Positions 8,568-17,237 are shown, numbered from the stretch's first letter. The stretch is 64,000 bases of DNA from Paenibacillus sp. FSL H8-0537 (GCF_038051995.1 NZ_CP150290.1:793501-857500), one strand, 5' to 3'. The notes: generated from the sequence alone by a model not told the origin. Numbers and translations: made by a program.

Positions 8568-9566
8568 TCATTTCGTACTCACAAGCCAATCAGCTAACTC
8601 TTCCGTTTGGGTGAGGATGGCGATCGGGTCCCAGTACCAGGAACGTTCTTTGCCCCAGATAAATACCCGGTCATTTTTGACAGCGTCGAGCGTGGACCAG
8701 ATAGGGTCTGCTTTGAGATCGTCAATGGACAGCTTATCGGTCGTGAGCACAATATAATCCCCCGCATATTGAGGCAATACCTCATTCGAAAGGGTCGCCC
8801 AGCCTGGATCGCGTATCTCAGCAGCTACTGCAGCAGGAGGCTTAAAGCCAAAAACATTGTAAATGGGCTGCCCACCTTTGCCATAGTTGGCGCCAACCGC
8901 CGAAACGTCTTTGCCAATCCATTCCAAGACGGAAAACGTGCTGTCTGCGGGAATGACCTCAAGTACTTTTTCTTTTGCTATTGCTATGCGCTTATCGTAG
9001 TCGGCAAGCCATGAAGTTGCTTCCTGCTCCTTGCCCAGCAGCTCGCCAAAATAGGAAACTTCCTCATGTACCGATTTAAGCGAAGCATAAGGAATAATAA
9101 TAGTGGGTGCGATTTTGCTGAGCTGATCATTCATTTCAGTATACATGTCATCCATAATGATCAGGTCAGGCTCCATGGAAACAATTTTCTCTAGACTGCC
9201 GTTTCCGTCTCCTAAATCCTCTACATCCTTTAAAGCTTCGCTTAAATAAGGATTGGAAAGATGGTGGGTGGAGGTTCCAACCGGAATCACACCGAGTGCC
9301 AGCAGGCTGCCTAAATATTCTCCGGCCACTACGCGCTTCGGATGCAGCGGAACCTCAACATCGCCCATAATAGTTGATACGGTTTTAGTTCCCTCTTGCT
9401 CAGGCGCGGTAGTTGCCGTTGCTTGCGGTGAATTGCTTGGTTCGGTAGAGCTTGCTGCACCAGTGGCAGCATTATTGCTAGACGCTTGCGTTCCGCAGGC
9501 GCTGAGAAGAAACATAAAGCTGAGTAATAATGCCGCCGCCATGGACGGTTTTGATTCACTAAACAT
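8568..9566 (-). other. Independent translation unit: siderophore-binding lipoprotein (332 aa) within the larger ORF
   Basis: ATG 9566 is in frame and preceded by GAGGGAGAG about 6-8 bases upstream, a strong ribosome binding site. The product from this start is a full-length lipoprotein receptor with lipobox LSAC. The Fur-boxed promoter immediately upstream makes separate, iron-regulated production likely. Confidence 0.78.
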
Positions 9567-10523
9567 GTCAGACTCTCCCTCTTCGCTACGTTGATAATCG
9601 TTATCAGCTACATCAGTATAGCGGAGCGTTTTTGGAGGGGCAATGGAGAATCTCATGATTGTAGCAGGACAATCTTCTAAGCTTTGTTTAGTGGAATGCT
9701 CCGCTCTGAATAGAGAGGGAGAGACGCCTTTATATTTTTTGAACAGTCTGCCTAAATAATAAGGGTCACGGTAGCCAACACCTGCCGCTATTTCGCTTAA
9801 CGTGGCATCCGTTTCAAGCAGCAGAGCCGCAGCCCTGTCGATACGGACCTTGATCAAATAATCAATGGGGCTAACGCCCGTTCGGCTTTTAAAATAGGAG
9901 GATAAGTGAGGGACGCTGTAATTCAAGCTTTCCGATAAAGACTCAAGCGTGATGGGCTCGGCATACTGCTTATGAATGATCGCAATGATTTGCGCCGCCA
10001 AATCACGTTTTTCTGCACGAGTACCCTGCAGCTTCAGTTGATTTAATAGTTCGTGGACGAACTGGGAAAGCAGGTTTTTGGCGCGCAGCTGTCCAAGTGC
10101 CTCCGCCTTGTTCCATTCCTTGTGCATGTCCGTCAAGCAGCGGAATAAAACGACGGGGTGGGCAGGCGCAAACTCATATAGCGTGTGAAAAGGGCGCAGC
10201 TGTTCAGCAAGCTCAATAACGTGCTGCGGCGCAGGCTCCGGAATTGTCGCTTTATAATAGACGCTATAATATTCAAAGCCGTCCTCGCCAGCCTGAAAAT
10301 CAAGCGAGGTTCCTTTACCCGTATGCAAAATCTTAAAACGGCTTAAAGGATGCCATTCCCCGTCAACCTGAACCTGTGCGCTTCCACGTATACACATAAT
10401 AAACAGGCTGGCAGGTGCTTTATATGGACGAGTGGGTTCATCCGGTTTCAAACTAACACGGCGAACATCCAGCAGCCTGCAATAGGTGTAATTCCATATC
10501 GCGATATGATCATGTACGTCCAT
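8568..10523 (-). CDS. Second AraC regulator in continuous frame with an iron-siderophore-binding lipoprotein (651 aa)
   Basis: This repeats the architecture at 2368-4314 on the opposite strand. Residues 1-130 are a cupin-like sensor and 180-275 the AraC DNA-binding domain (YYLGRLFKKYKGVSPSLF). A 45-residue linker follows, then M320 begins a lipoprotein signal peptide with lipobox LSAC (Cys343). Residues about 385-650 are a Peripla_BP_2 domain. There is no stop anywhere in between. An embedded promoter and Fur box lie at 9592-9643. The binding domain has diverged strongly from that of the first copy, for example with a WYWDP motif near its end, so a recent duplication or a shared sequencing error does not explain the arrangement. 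The binding domain presumably has a different ligand. Confidence 0.9.
   Translation of the reverse strand: MDVHDHIAIWNYTYCRLLDVRRVSLKPDEPTRPYKAPASLFIMCIRGSAQVQVDGEWHPLSRFKILHTGKGTSLDFQAGEDGFEYYSVYYKATIPEPAPQHVIELAEQLRPFHTLYEFAPAHPVVLFRCLTDMHKEWNKAEALGQLRAKNLLSQFVHELLNQLKLQGTRAEKRDLAAQIIAIIHKQYAEPITLESLSESLNYSVPHLSSYFKSRTGVSPIDYLIKVRIDRAAALLLETDATLSEIAAGVGYRDPYYLGRLFKKYKGVSPSLFRAEHSTKQSLEDCPATIMRFSIAPPKTLRYTDVADNDYQRSEEGESDMFSESKPSMAAALLLSFMFLLSACGTQASSNNAATGAASSTEPSNSPQATATTAPEQEGTKTVSTIMGDVEVPLHPKRVVAGEYLGSLLALGVIPVGTSTHHLSNPYLSEALKDVEDLGDGNGSLEKIVSMEPDLIIMDDMYTEMNDQLSKIAPTIIIPYASLKSVHEEVSYFGELLGKEQEATSWLADYDKRIAIAKEKVLEVIPADSTFSVLEWIGKDVSAVGANYGKGGQPIYNVFGFKPPAAVAAEIRDPGWATLSNEVLPQYAGDYIVLTTDKLSIDDLKADPIWSTLDAVKNDRVFIWGKERSWYWDPIAILTQTEELADWLVSTK
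9592..9643 (-). promoter_or_regulatory. Internal promoter with Fur box inside the second AraC/lipoprotein ORF
   Basis: On the minus strand TTGCCC (9643-9638) and TATACT (9620-9615) are exactly 17 bases apart. TGATAATCGTTATCA at 9592-9606 matches the 7-1-7 Fur box at 14 of 15 positions and would overlap the transcription start. These bases also encode the interdomain linker. Confidence 0.85.
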
Positions 10524-10949
10524 GCTCTGAAACCTGCTTTCTCAATAAATGCCGGGCTGCATCGTGCTTATACGACCTATTATAATGGACAGCTCTTATG
10601 ATCAACAACCAGCGGTACCGCAAACTGTGGCGGTTGTATTTTATGATGAAGAGGGTGTGGTGAAAAATAGAAAGGGGCTGCCCCTCAGCCATCTTGGATG
10701 ACTGGGGCAACCCCTTTGCAATTTGTCTGATTTTAATTATTGAATCAGGCTCGATTGTTGCAGCAGTCTTTGCATACGTACCTAAGGCGTGTATGCAAAC
10801 GTAGGCAAGGCAGAATCGCATGCTGCGGTTCCTTAAGCCTTGAATCGTCAAATGAGATTTGCCGTGAATAAGCGCAAGGAAAGGAACAGAGGGCCGACTC
10901 TGTTTTGAATCTATACTCTAGTACTTGTTAAAATTATTGTCCTATAATC
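10524..10949. other. Intergenic region with hairpins
   Basis: No credible gene. It contains a GC-rich hairpin at 10671-10717 and a 9-bp inverted repeat TTTGCATAC/GTATGCAAA (10769-10777 and 10791-10799) with flanking GCAGCA/TGCTGC. Open frames here lack ribosome binding sites. Confidence 0.5.
10671..10717 (-). terminator. Hairpin, probable terminator of the leftward reductase operon
   Basis: AAAGGGG (10671-10677) pairs with CCCCTTT (10711-10717) and inner GCCCC pairs with GGGGC. On the minus strand the stem is followed by CTATTTTTC. It lies more than 200 bases after the aldo/keto reductase stop. Confidence 0.5.
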
Positions 10950-11888
10950 TTAGCCGCGATCCGAAGTCAGATCCAGCCAATTCCGCTCTTCCGCTGTCAA
11001 TGTAACGAGCGAGCCCTCATCGCAGGAGCGCAGCTCCTCCAATGATTGTGCGCCGATTAAGGCACAGGTTGGAAACGGCTGATTCAGCACGTAAGCAAGT
11101 GCGATTTGAATGGCTGTGACGCCTTTGCGTGCTGCAAGCTGCTTGGCACGCTCAAGCCTTTCCCAGTTGCCGTCGCTGTAGAAGACGCGGACCAGATCGG
11201 CATTCGACCGATCCTCGGGTGTGAAGCGTTCCGTGAAGAAGCCTCTTGCTTGGGACGACCATGAAAATAACGGCATTTGCGTTGCTTCATGCCACACGGA
11301 TGTCTCCTCATCGGCGGAAACGCAGCCTGCCCAGAACGGTTCGTTTGCTTTTGCCAGGCTGAAGTTGGGGCTGTTGAAGGAAAAGCCGACTAAGCCTTTG
11401 GCTGCTGCATAATCATTCGCTTCCTTAATACGCTGCCATGCCCAGTTGGACACGCCAATTGTCTGGACGGCGCCTGAGGCGACATGCTCGTTCAAAATGT
11501 CAATGATCTCACCAGCGGGAACGGCTGGATCATCACGGTGCAGCGCATACATATCAATGTAGTCGGTTTGCAAACGCTCGATGCTCTTGTTTAAATCGCT
11601 GCGAATGGCTTCGCTGCTTACGCGTGGTCCATTCTGATCATGGTGCGCGCCTTTGGTCAAAATAACCCACTGCTCGCGATTTCCTCTTTCCTTCAAATAA
11701 CGGCCGATGACTTCTTCACTTTGCCCGCCGCAGTAAATATGAGCCGAATCGATGGAATTGCCGCCGATGGCGAAAAACGCATCCAAATTTGCCGCAGCTT
11801 TATCGTAGCGCTCATGTATGAAATAATCGGAGCCTTTCATTAACCGGGATACCGGTTTGTCCAAGCCTTGCACCTTTAAATATTCCAT
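10950..11888 (-). CDS. Aldo/keto reductase
   Basis: A 312-residue NADPH-dependent oxidoreductase of the AKR superfamily acting on carbonyl or sugar substrates in the cytosol. The catalytic tetrad is visible as D47, Y52, K79 and H117 (DSAHIY, LTKG, ALHRDD). The usual family stretch IGVSNW and the C-terminal cofactor segment (TCALIGAQSLEEL) are present. ATG 11888 follows AAGGAGG with 12-base spacing. It lies 48 bases downstream of the Gfo/Idh/MocA gene in the same direction, so the pair probably processes one sugar derivative under control of the divergent AraC gene. The substrate cannot be read from sequence. Confidence 0.9.
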   Translation of the reverse strand: MEYLKVQGLDKPVSRLMKGSDYFIHERYDKAAANLDAFFAIGGNSIDSAHIYCGGQSEEVIGRYLKERGNREQWVILTKGAHHDQNGPRVSSEAIRSDLNKSIERLQTDYIDMYALHRDDPAVPAGEIIDILNEHVASGAVQTIGVSNWAWQRIKEANDYAAAKGLVGFSFNSPNFSLAKANEPFWAGCVSADEETSVWHEATQMPLFSWSSQARGFFTERFTPEDRSNADLVRVFYSDGNWERLERAKQLAARKGVTAIQIALAYVLNQPFPTCALIGAQSLEELRSCDEGSLVTLTAEERNWLDLTSDRG

Positions 11889-11936
11889 TGTTGTCGAGGC
11901 CTCCTTAATAGGCTAATATGCTTGAAGTTATCTTAT

Positions 11937-12935
11937 TTATAAAATAACTCTTTGACGCTCGCGCGCAGACAGCAGGCAGGCATCAATCACTTTCATATTG
12001 CGAATGCCATCCGCAGCACCGAAGGTTAAAGCTTTGCCTTCTGTAATGGCTCGTGCCATATGGTCCGCTTGCGCGGTATAGGCATTGACATAAGGGACTT
12101 CAACTTCCTTGCGCTCGCCGCCAGACGTGACGAATATCGTGCCGCTTTCTGGCGTAGGCGTAATAAAAGCAGAAGGAACCTCAATCATTCCATCGCTGCC
12201 TAATATCTCAAGCGGGTTGCGGAAAGCGGACCACATGCCGCAATCGAAGGTGAGCGATACATTGCCCTCGAATTCGACTAATCCGGATGCCATCATATCG
12301 ACATCGTCATGCTCGGGTGAAAATTGGGCGTTTACCGTTACCGCTTCGGGTTCCTTGCCGAGCAATAGGCGGGCTGCATTAATCGGGTAGCAGCCTACGT
12401 CATAGAGGGAGCCGCCGCCCCAAGCTTTGCGATAGCGGACGTTTGCTGTATCGCCTGCATTATTGAACGTAAAAGCACTGCGAATGCCGCGTACTTCACC
12501 GATGGCACCGTTTGCAATCAAGTCTTTAATCGTTTCGTAACGGGGATGGTAGCGATACATAAAGGCCTCGGAGAGTAGGACGCCAGCTTGATCAGCGGCT
12601 TCAGCCATTTCTGCTGCTTCGCGAGCCGTAAGGGCAAGCGGTTTTTCGCATAAAATATGCTTGCCCGCAGCAGCAGCCTTGATCGCCCATTCCTTATGCA
12701 AATGGTTAGGAAGCGGTATATAAATGACGTCGATGGAGCTGTCCGCCAAAAGGGCTTCGTAGCTGTCGTATGCAGTTGGTATTTGGAGTTGTTCGGCAGT
12801 TTGCTTTGCCTTCTCTCCGTCGCGGCTGGCGATGGCTGACACTTCATTTAATTCGGATAAATGCAGCCCCGGGATAACAGCGCGTTTCGCAATTCCAGCA
12901 CAGCCTACAATGCCCCATTTCAACTTTTTGCTCAT
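11937..12935 (-). CDS. Gfo/Idh/MocA family oxidoreductase
   Basis: A 332-residue NAD(P)-dependent sugar or cyclitol dehydrogenase. The N-terminal Rossmann motif is GIVGCAGIAKR, the conserved catalytic lysine lies in CEKPL near residue 98, and the substrate-domain motif DVGCYPINAARLLLG is present. This form is typical of the glucose-fructose oxidoreductase-like branch. ATG 12935 has GAGG seven bases upstream. It is the first gene of a leftward pair with the aldo/keto reductase, divergent from an AraC regulator. A TATAAT-like -10 lies on the minus strand at 12983-12978. Confidence 0.9.
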   Translation of the reverse strand: MSKKLKWGIVGCAGIAKRAVIPGLHLSELNEVSAIASRDGEKAKQTAEQLQIPTAYDSYEALLADSSIDVIYIPLPNHLHKEWAIKAAAAGKHILCEKPLALTAREAAEMAEAADQAGVLLSEAFMYRYHPRYETIKDLIANGAIGEVRGIRSAFTFNNAGDTANVRYRKAWGGGSLYDVGCYPINAARLLLGKEPEAVTVNAQFSPEHDDVDMMASGLVEFEGNVSLTFDCGMWSAFRNPLEILGSDGMIEVPSAFITPTPESGTIFVTSGGERKEVEVPYVNAYTAQADHMARAITEGKALTFGAADGIRNMKVIDACLLSARERQRVIL

Positions 12936-13057
12936 GATTCAACCTCGCTTTGTATATTGATTTATGATGATATTGCGATTATAGAGGATGTGAATTAAAA
13001 TTAAAATGATAGTATTTTGCATCCTATTAAAACAATATTGTCATTGAGGTGTTGAAT

Positions 13058-13909
13058 TTGCATCGTCAAAGCCATTTGCTTACCCTTCCAAATATGCCTT
13101 ACTTTTGTTTTCCGGAATCGATTGGGAATTACAGTGAGCAGCCCGAGCATAGCGTGTATAGGGAAGCGGGCGCCTTGAACAATTTTAATATCCATTTTGT
13201 TGCCGCAGGCAGAGGATTTGTCGAATTGGACGGTGTTGTCCATGAGCTGCGCGCGGGGGAGGCGGTGCTTTATTTTCCGCTGCAAAAGCAGTGTTATTAC
13301 AGCAGCAAGGATGAACCGTGGGACATCCGCTGGGTTCATTTTTATGGCGGCAGCGGGCTCCGTGATTATTTGATTGAGCAGGGCTTGCATAAAAGCCCCT
13401 TATGGAGGCTTCGTCAGCCTTCGATTTGGGAGAAGGCTCATGAGGAGATGCTGAGTGAAGCGGAGACTTATCGCATGCTGCATCCGGCTCATCTCTCTAT
13501 GCTTACTTATGCTTTGCTTACGATATTCGTCGAGCAGGCAGTGGCGCTGAATCGAGGCAAGGCGGAAACGTCCGCCGACCGTATTATGGAGCTGCTTCCG
13601 CTGATGCAGCAGGAGGCGGTGAAGCCGTTTATTTTGGATGAATGGGCGGAGAGGATCAAAGTATCCCCTTATTATTTCTGCAAGCTGTTTCGGGCGGCGA
13701 CGAGGATGACGCCGATGGATTTTATTACGCGCTGTCGTCTGCAGGCGGCTAAGCAATGGCTGTTGGAGCGCAAAAACGACAACATTGGGCAAATTGCCGA
13801 AGAGGCGGGCTATCCAAGCGTCAGCTATTTCAATAAGCGGTTTATACAGCATGAGGGGATGACGCCGACTGCTTACCGCAGACTTTATGGGATACATGGC
13901 AAGGAATAA
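13058..13909 (+). CDS. AraC family transcriptional regulator
   Basis: A 283-residue regulator with an N-terminal cupin sensor (GAGxF-type stretch AAGRGFVELDGVVHELRAGE) and a C-terminal pair of helix-turn-helices (SPYYFCKLFRAATRMTPMDF and YPSVSYFNKRFIQHEGMTP). TTG 13058 is preferred because TGAGGTG lies six bases upstream. GTG 13049 and TTG 13052 overlap that site. It is divergent from the Gfo/Idh/MocA-aldo/keto reductase operon and most likely activates it in response to a sugar. Confidence 0.85.
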   Translation: MHRQSHLLTLPNMPYFCFPESIGNYSEQPEHSVYREAGALNNFNIHFVAAGRGFVELDGVVHELRAGEAVLYFPLQKQCYYSSKDEPWDIRWVHFYGGSGLRDYLIEQGLHKSPLWRLRQPSIWEKAHEEMLSEAETYRMLHPAHLSMLTYALLTIFVEQAVALNRGKAETSADRIMELLPLMQQEAVKPFILDEWAERIKVSPYYFCKLFRAATRMTPMDFITRCRLQAAKQWLLERKNDNIGQIAEEAGYPSVSYFNKRFIQHEGMTPTAYRRLYGIHGKE

Positions 13910-13981
13910 TGGGGCGTGATCTAGTACTAGCAGACTGGGAGCCAAACGTGAGTATCCCGGCGCTGTAAGGGGAAATTAAAT

Positions 13982-14024
13982 AAGGTTGGATTTCCTCGAC
14001 TAAAGGAAAATCCAACCTTTTTCC
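13982..14024. terminator. Bidirectional terminator after the AraC gene
   Basis: AAGGTTGGATTTCCT and AGGAAAATCCAACCTT form a long near-perfect stem between 13982 and 14019, followed by TTTTTCC. Confidence 0.8.
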
Positions 14025-14071
14025 GTTTGCGGCAAGTGTGCTTTCGTTAGTTGCCAATCGGGTGTGGAGGT

Positions 14072-14356
14072 CTATGAGGAATGCTTTTTTAACTCAGACT
14101 TTTTGTAAACCAATTGCCTGGAGATTTCGGCTTGGGTCTTGGTGCTTTCAGCGATTTCCTCATTTAGTTTATTAATACGGGTCAGTTTGCTGCTTAAATC
14201 GCTGGGCAAGCTGCTTTTTTTGCTATCCTTTTGCAACTGCTTCAGCTTCGCTTGCGCTTTTATGGATTTATTCTTTTCCAGTAGGCTTTGGGCTTCTAAA
14301 GCAGCAATTTCTCTTTTGAGCCGGCTTATAATCGATGAAGTAAAACTAATGGACAT
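14072..14356 (-). CDS. Small coiled-coil protein of unknown function
   Basis: 94 residues, lysine- and glutamine-rich, with heptad patterns at about residues 10-46 and 55-85 separated by a SSLPSD break, suggesting a helical hairpin. ATG 14356 follows AGAGGTG with 5-base spacing. No signal peptide or membrane segment. The size and fold recall the DUF5082 proteins that precede LXG toxins, but there is no LXG or WXG100 gene nearby, so I assign no function. Confidence 0.6.
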   Translation of the reverse strand: MSISFTSSIISRLKREIAALEAQSLLEKNKSIKAQAKLKQLQKDSKKSSLPSDLSSKLTRINKLNEEIAESTKTQAEISRQLVYKKSELKKHSS

Positions 14357-14512
14357 TCAGGCACCTCTTTATCATATCGTAGAGCATGCTTCTATTTTAC
14401 TATAAAGCGCTTGATTGTGGGAGAAGGAAATGGAATAGCATAAAAGACACACACCATAATCTATTAACTTTCATACAATAATATCAACTCTATGACGAAG
14501 GAGATGGTATTT

Positions 14513-15013
14513 TTGTCGAGAAAAGGAGGAAGCAGCAGCCGGAGCTGTGGCATTAAGAGTTTCGGCAGTCGCAGCTATGGACGCAAAAGTTATAGAAGCA
14601 ATAGCCCCAGCATTATAAGCTTTGGAAATACAAGCTACGGAATTAAAAACAACGGAAATAAAAATAACGATCATAAAAACAACGATCATAAAAACAACGA
14701 TCATAAAAGCTATGACCATAATAGCAAAGGCGATCGAATCCACCGCAACCAAAGCGGATGCAATAAAAGGGAGGACAGCAACAGCTGCATTCGGAATATT
14801 CTTATGCGTATTGGTTTGGGTACTCCTAATATTCGCATTCATTTTGACGGTACCTCCCATGTCGGCGTGTTTTTGGGAGCTTCCGACGGCTGCGCCATTC
14901 TTAACGTGAGGGGTGTTGTTACTTATATTAAAATCACTTCCATAACCGCGGTCGAAATTGGGGTTAAAGCGAGGCCTCGCCGGCATAGAAAATGGAAATG
15001 TAAAAAAGGCTAG
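14513..15013 (+). CDS. Repeat-rich basic protein, possible spore-surface protein
   Basis: 166 residues from a TTG at 14513, which has GAAGGAG about 9 bases upstream. An in-frame ATG at 14492 lies before that site and has none of its own. The first half is Ser/Gly/Asn/Lys-rich and includes three tandem copies of a five-residue NNDHK unit encoded by a 15-base repeat (14666-14710). The second half (VGVFLGASDGCAILNVRG to YIKITSITAVEI) looks like a small beta barrel of the Sm/DUF2642 kind found in Bacillales spore-coat proteins. The end is Arg/Lys-rich. The spore role is inference from composition. Frames on the other strand in this stretch are artefacts of the repeats. Confidence 0.6.
   Translation: MSRKGGSSSRSCGIKSFGSRSYGRKSYRSNSPSIISFGNTSYGIKNNGNKNNDHKNNDHKNNDHKSYDHNSKGDRIHRNQSGCNKREDSNSCIRNILMRIGLGTPNIRIHFDGTSHVGVFLGASDGCAILNVRGVVTYIKITSITAVEIGVKARPRRHRKWKCKKG
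14666..14710 (+). repeat. Three tandem copies of a 15-base unit
   Basis: The unit AACGATCATAAAAAC occurs at 14666-14680 and 14681-14695, with a one-base variant at 14696-14710. It keeps the reading frame and encodes NNDHK repeats. It is a probable site of length variation. Confidence 0.9.
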
Positions 15014-15040
15014 CATGTTTTCTATAAGGATAGGTCAGCT

Positions 15041-15901
15041 TTATTTTCTTCGCTGAATATGCAGCCGATATTGATGCGGCGTATGTCCCATCTGCTGACG
15101 AAACACCTTGCAGAAATAAGAGGGATTGCCCATGCCGACACGGGTGGCGATTTCAGGTACAGTCAGCGTCGTTTGGATTAAATAGAGGCAGGCATGACGG
15201 ACGCGCGTCGCTTTGGTGTAGTCCATAATGGTCGAGCCCGTGGCCTGCTTGAACAAATGGACGACATGATAGCGGGACAGATGGAGCGCTTCGGCCATTT
15301 GCTCCAGTCGAAACGGCTCCTGATAGTGCTGCTCGATCCACTCCATCATTTCCTCTGCGCGGTGGCTCGGCCTTCTTGTTCGCAAGGCGGACTGGCTGCC
15401 GGGCTTTTGGCGAATGGCTTTTAATTGCCGCAGCAGCTCCAGCAGCAGAAAATGGTCGTCCTCCTCTTCCGCTTGTTCATCAGCGGCGAGCTGCTCCCGG
15501 GTTTCCTTAAATTGCTTCAACAGCAGCGCAAGCGGCGATGTCTCAGCAATACCGTACCAGGGCTCGCCGCTCGATTGGAGCAGCAGTTCCTCGAAAAAGG
15601 CTTTCAGAAGTGGGAAGGCGCTCCAGTATTTTTTGAGCGGCGACGGCTCAAACATGAGCACGGTGCGGATGAACGGCTGCTCCGCCGATATATCCATCTG
15701 TACCCGGTGAAGCTGAAAGGGATGGAAAACCATTAAAGTATTGGGCTCAACCCGGTAGCGCTTGCCTTCGACGATGAGATCCCCATGTCCGGCATGGACA
15801 TAGGAAAACTCCATTTGGGAATGGGCATGAAACACCTCCCAGAAGCTGCTATCGGATGAGATGCGATAATTGAACGAAAACTGCTCCTCCATTTTGTGCA
15901 C
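15041..15901 (-). CDS. AraC family transcriptional regulator
   Basis: A 286-residue regulator. It has a cupin sensor with the HAHSQMEFSYVHAGHGDL motif typical of sugar-sensing AraC proteins and a C-terminal double helix-turn-helix (LSRYHVVHLFKQATGSTIMDY and MGNPSYFCKVFRQQMGHTP). GTG 15901 is chosen because AAGGAGG lies 10 bases upstream. The ATG three codons later would be 19 bases away. It is divergent from the Gfo/Idh/MocA gene at 16059 and presumably controls it. Confidence 0.88.
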   Translation of the reverse strand: MHKMEEQFSFNYRISSDSSFWEVFHAHSQMEFSYVHAGHGDLIVEGKRYRVEPNTLMVFHPFQLHRVQMDISAEQPFIRTVLMFEPSPLKKYWSAFPLLKAFFEELLLQSSGEPWYGIAETSPLALLLKQFKETREQLAADEQAEEEDDHFLLLELLRQLKAIRQKPGSQSALRTRRPSHRAEEMMEWIEQHYQEPFRLEQMAEALHLSRYHVVHLFKQATGSTIMDYTKATRVRHACLYLIQTTLTVPEIATRVGMGNPSYFCKVFRQQMGHTPHQYRLHIQRRK

Positions 15902-16058
15902 GGCTGCCCAGCCTCCTTATCTCGCAAATAAATGCAAACGCTTCAAAAACCGCAATATAGTTGTATTTTATCACAATTCCCAATCATAAATGATGTAGAT
16001 TTTCCTTTAAAATAAAGAGGAAAACATCAACTCATTCGCGGACGGGGGAGTTCGTTTT

Positions 16059-17222
16059 ATGCTGAAAGTAGCGGTAATTGGAGCAGGAGCCATTAGCTCC
16101 GCACATTTGGAAGCGTATAAAACATTCGGAGAGCGCTGCAAGGTTGTAGCGATTTGCGATTCTTACATCGATAAGGCACAGGTGAGACTGGAGCAGTTTC
16201 AATTAGAAGGCGTTAAAATTGTAGCTGATTATAAGGAACTGCTGGGAGAGGATATCGATTTGGTATCCATATGTACGCCGCCGTATACCCATGCGCCTAT
16301 TGCGGTCGATTTTCTGAACGATGGCAAGCATGTACTCGTGGAGAAGCCGATGGCCTCTTCTTTGCAGGAATGCGATCTAATGAACGAAGCGGCTCGCCGC
16401 AGCGGGAAAATCCTTTCCGTTGTGGCGCAAAATCGCTTTAAAACGCCGATGATGAAGTTGAAATCGGTGGTGGATAGCGGTCTGATGGGGCCTATCGTCC
16501 ATGCCCAGGTCGATTCCTTCTGGTGGCGGGGGCATTGCTATTACGATTTATGGTGGCGCGGCACATGGGAGAAGGAGGGCGGCGGCTGTACGTTGAACCA
16601 TGCGGTGCACCACATTGATGCGCTGCTGTGGATGATGGGCGAGCCCAGCGAGCTGCAAGCATTTATGACGAATACATCGCATGATAATGCGGAGGTTGAG
16701 GACCTGTCGATGGCGATGCTGCGCTTCCCGCAAGGGGCGCTCGGCATGGTGACCAGCTCGGTCGTGCATCATGGCGAGGAGCAGCAGCTGATTTTTCAAG
16801 GCAAGCAGGCCCGTGTATCCGTTCCATGGGAAATGAAGGCTTCCATCTCGCAGCCGAATGGCTTCCCGATAGCCAATGAAGAGCTGGAGCAGCAGCTGCA
16901 GAAGCTGTATGACGGCCTTCCAGAGGTGGCGTATACGGGCCATTTCGGACAAATTGATAACGTTCTGACCGCGATTGAGACGGGCGCGCCTGTTCTCATT
17001 GACGGTATCAGCGGCCGCAGCACGCTTGAATTTATTACGGGCATTTACAAGTCGGCAAGCACAGGAGAAAAGGTCACGTTTCCACTAGCAGAAAGCGACC
17101 CTTTCTATACGCGCGAAGGCCTGATGGCGAATACGCCCCGTTTTTATGAGAAGAGCGCCTCGGTTGAAAATTTTCAGGAAGCCGCCATTACGACAGGCAG
17201 CAGCCTGGAAAATAAAGCGTAG
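16059..17222 (+). CDS. Gfo/Idh/MocA family oxidoreductase
   Basis: A 387-residue NAD(P)-dependent dehydrogenase, longer than the other family member in this window. Motifs are the Rossmann loop VIGAGAISSAH, VEKPM with the catalytic lysine near residue 97, and GGGCTLNHAVHHIDALLW, which supplies the substrate-site histidines. ATG 16059 follows GGGGGAG with 8-base spacing. It is a single gene followed by a strong terminator. The divergent AraC gene suggests induction by a sugar or cyclitol whose identity cannot be read. Confidence 0.9.
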   Translation: MLKVAVIGAGAISSAHLEAYKTFGERCKVVAICDSYIDKAQVRLEQFQLEGVKIVADYKELLGEDIDLVSICTPPYTHAPIAVDFLNDGKHVLVEKPMASSLQECDLMNEAARRSGKILSVVAQNRFKTPMMKLKSVVDSGLMGPIVHAQVDSFWWRGHCYYDLWWRGTWEKEGGGCTLNHAVHHIDALLWMMGEPSELQAFMTNTSHDNAEVEDLSMAMLRFPQGALGMVTSSVVHHGEEQQLIFQGKQARVSVPWEMKASISQPNGFPIANEELEQQLQKLYDGLPEVAYTGHFGQIDNVLTAIETGAPVLIDGISGRSTLEFITGIYKSASTGEKVTFPLAESDPFYTREGLMANTPRFYEKSASVENFQEAAITTGSSLENKA

Positions 17223-17237
17223 CCCTGCAAATGAACG

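Noticed and set aside
2368..10523. Lost stop codons through sequencing error as the explanation of both AraC/lipoprotein frames
   Set aside because: Two independent cases with different sequence and linkers, each in frame over about 650 codons, make this unlikely, although resequencing is still the decisive test.
10510..10851. 113-codon minus-strand frame between the AraC/lipoprotein ORF and the reductase gene
   Set aside because: It contains the hairpins of the intergenic region and lacks a start signal.
14471..15016. Hydrophobic 181-codon frame on the minus strand
   Set aside because: Its hydrophobic runs are the reverse reading of the 15-base tandem repeat. The plus-strand frame has the ribosome binding site.
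15937..15950. cre-like TGCAAACGCTTCA upstream of the AraC gene
   Set aside because: It is one base short of the CcpA consensus and misses conserved positions, so it is not called as an operator.
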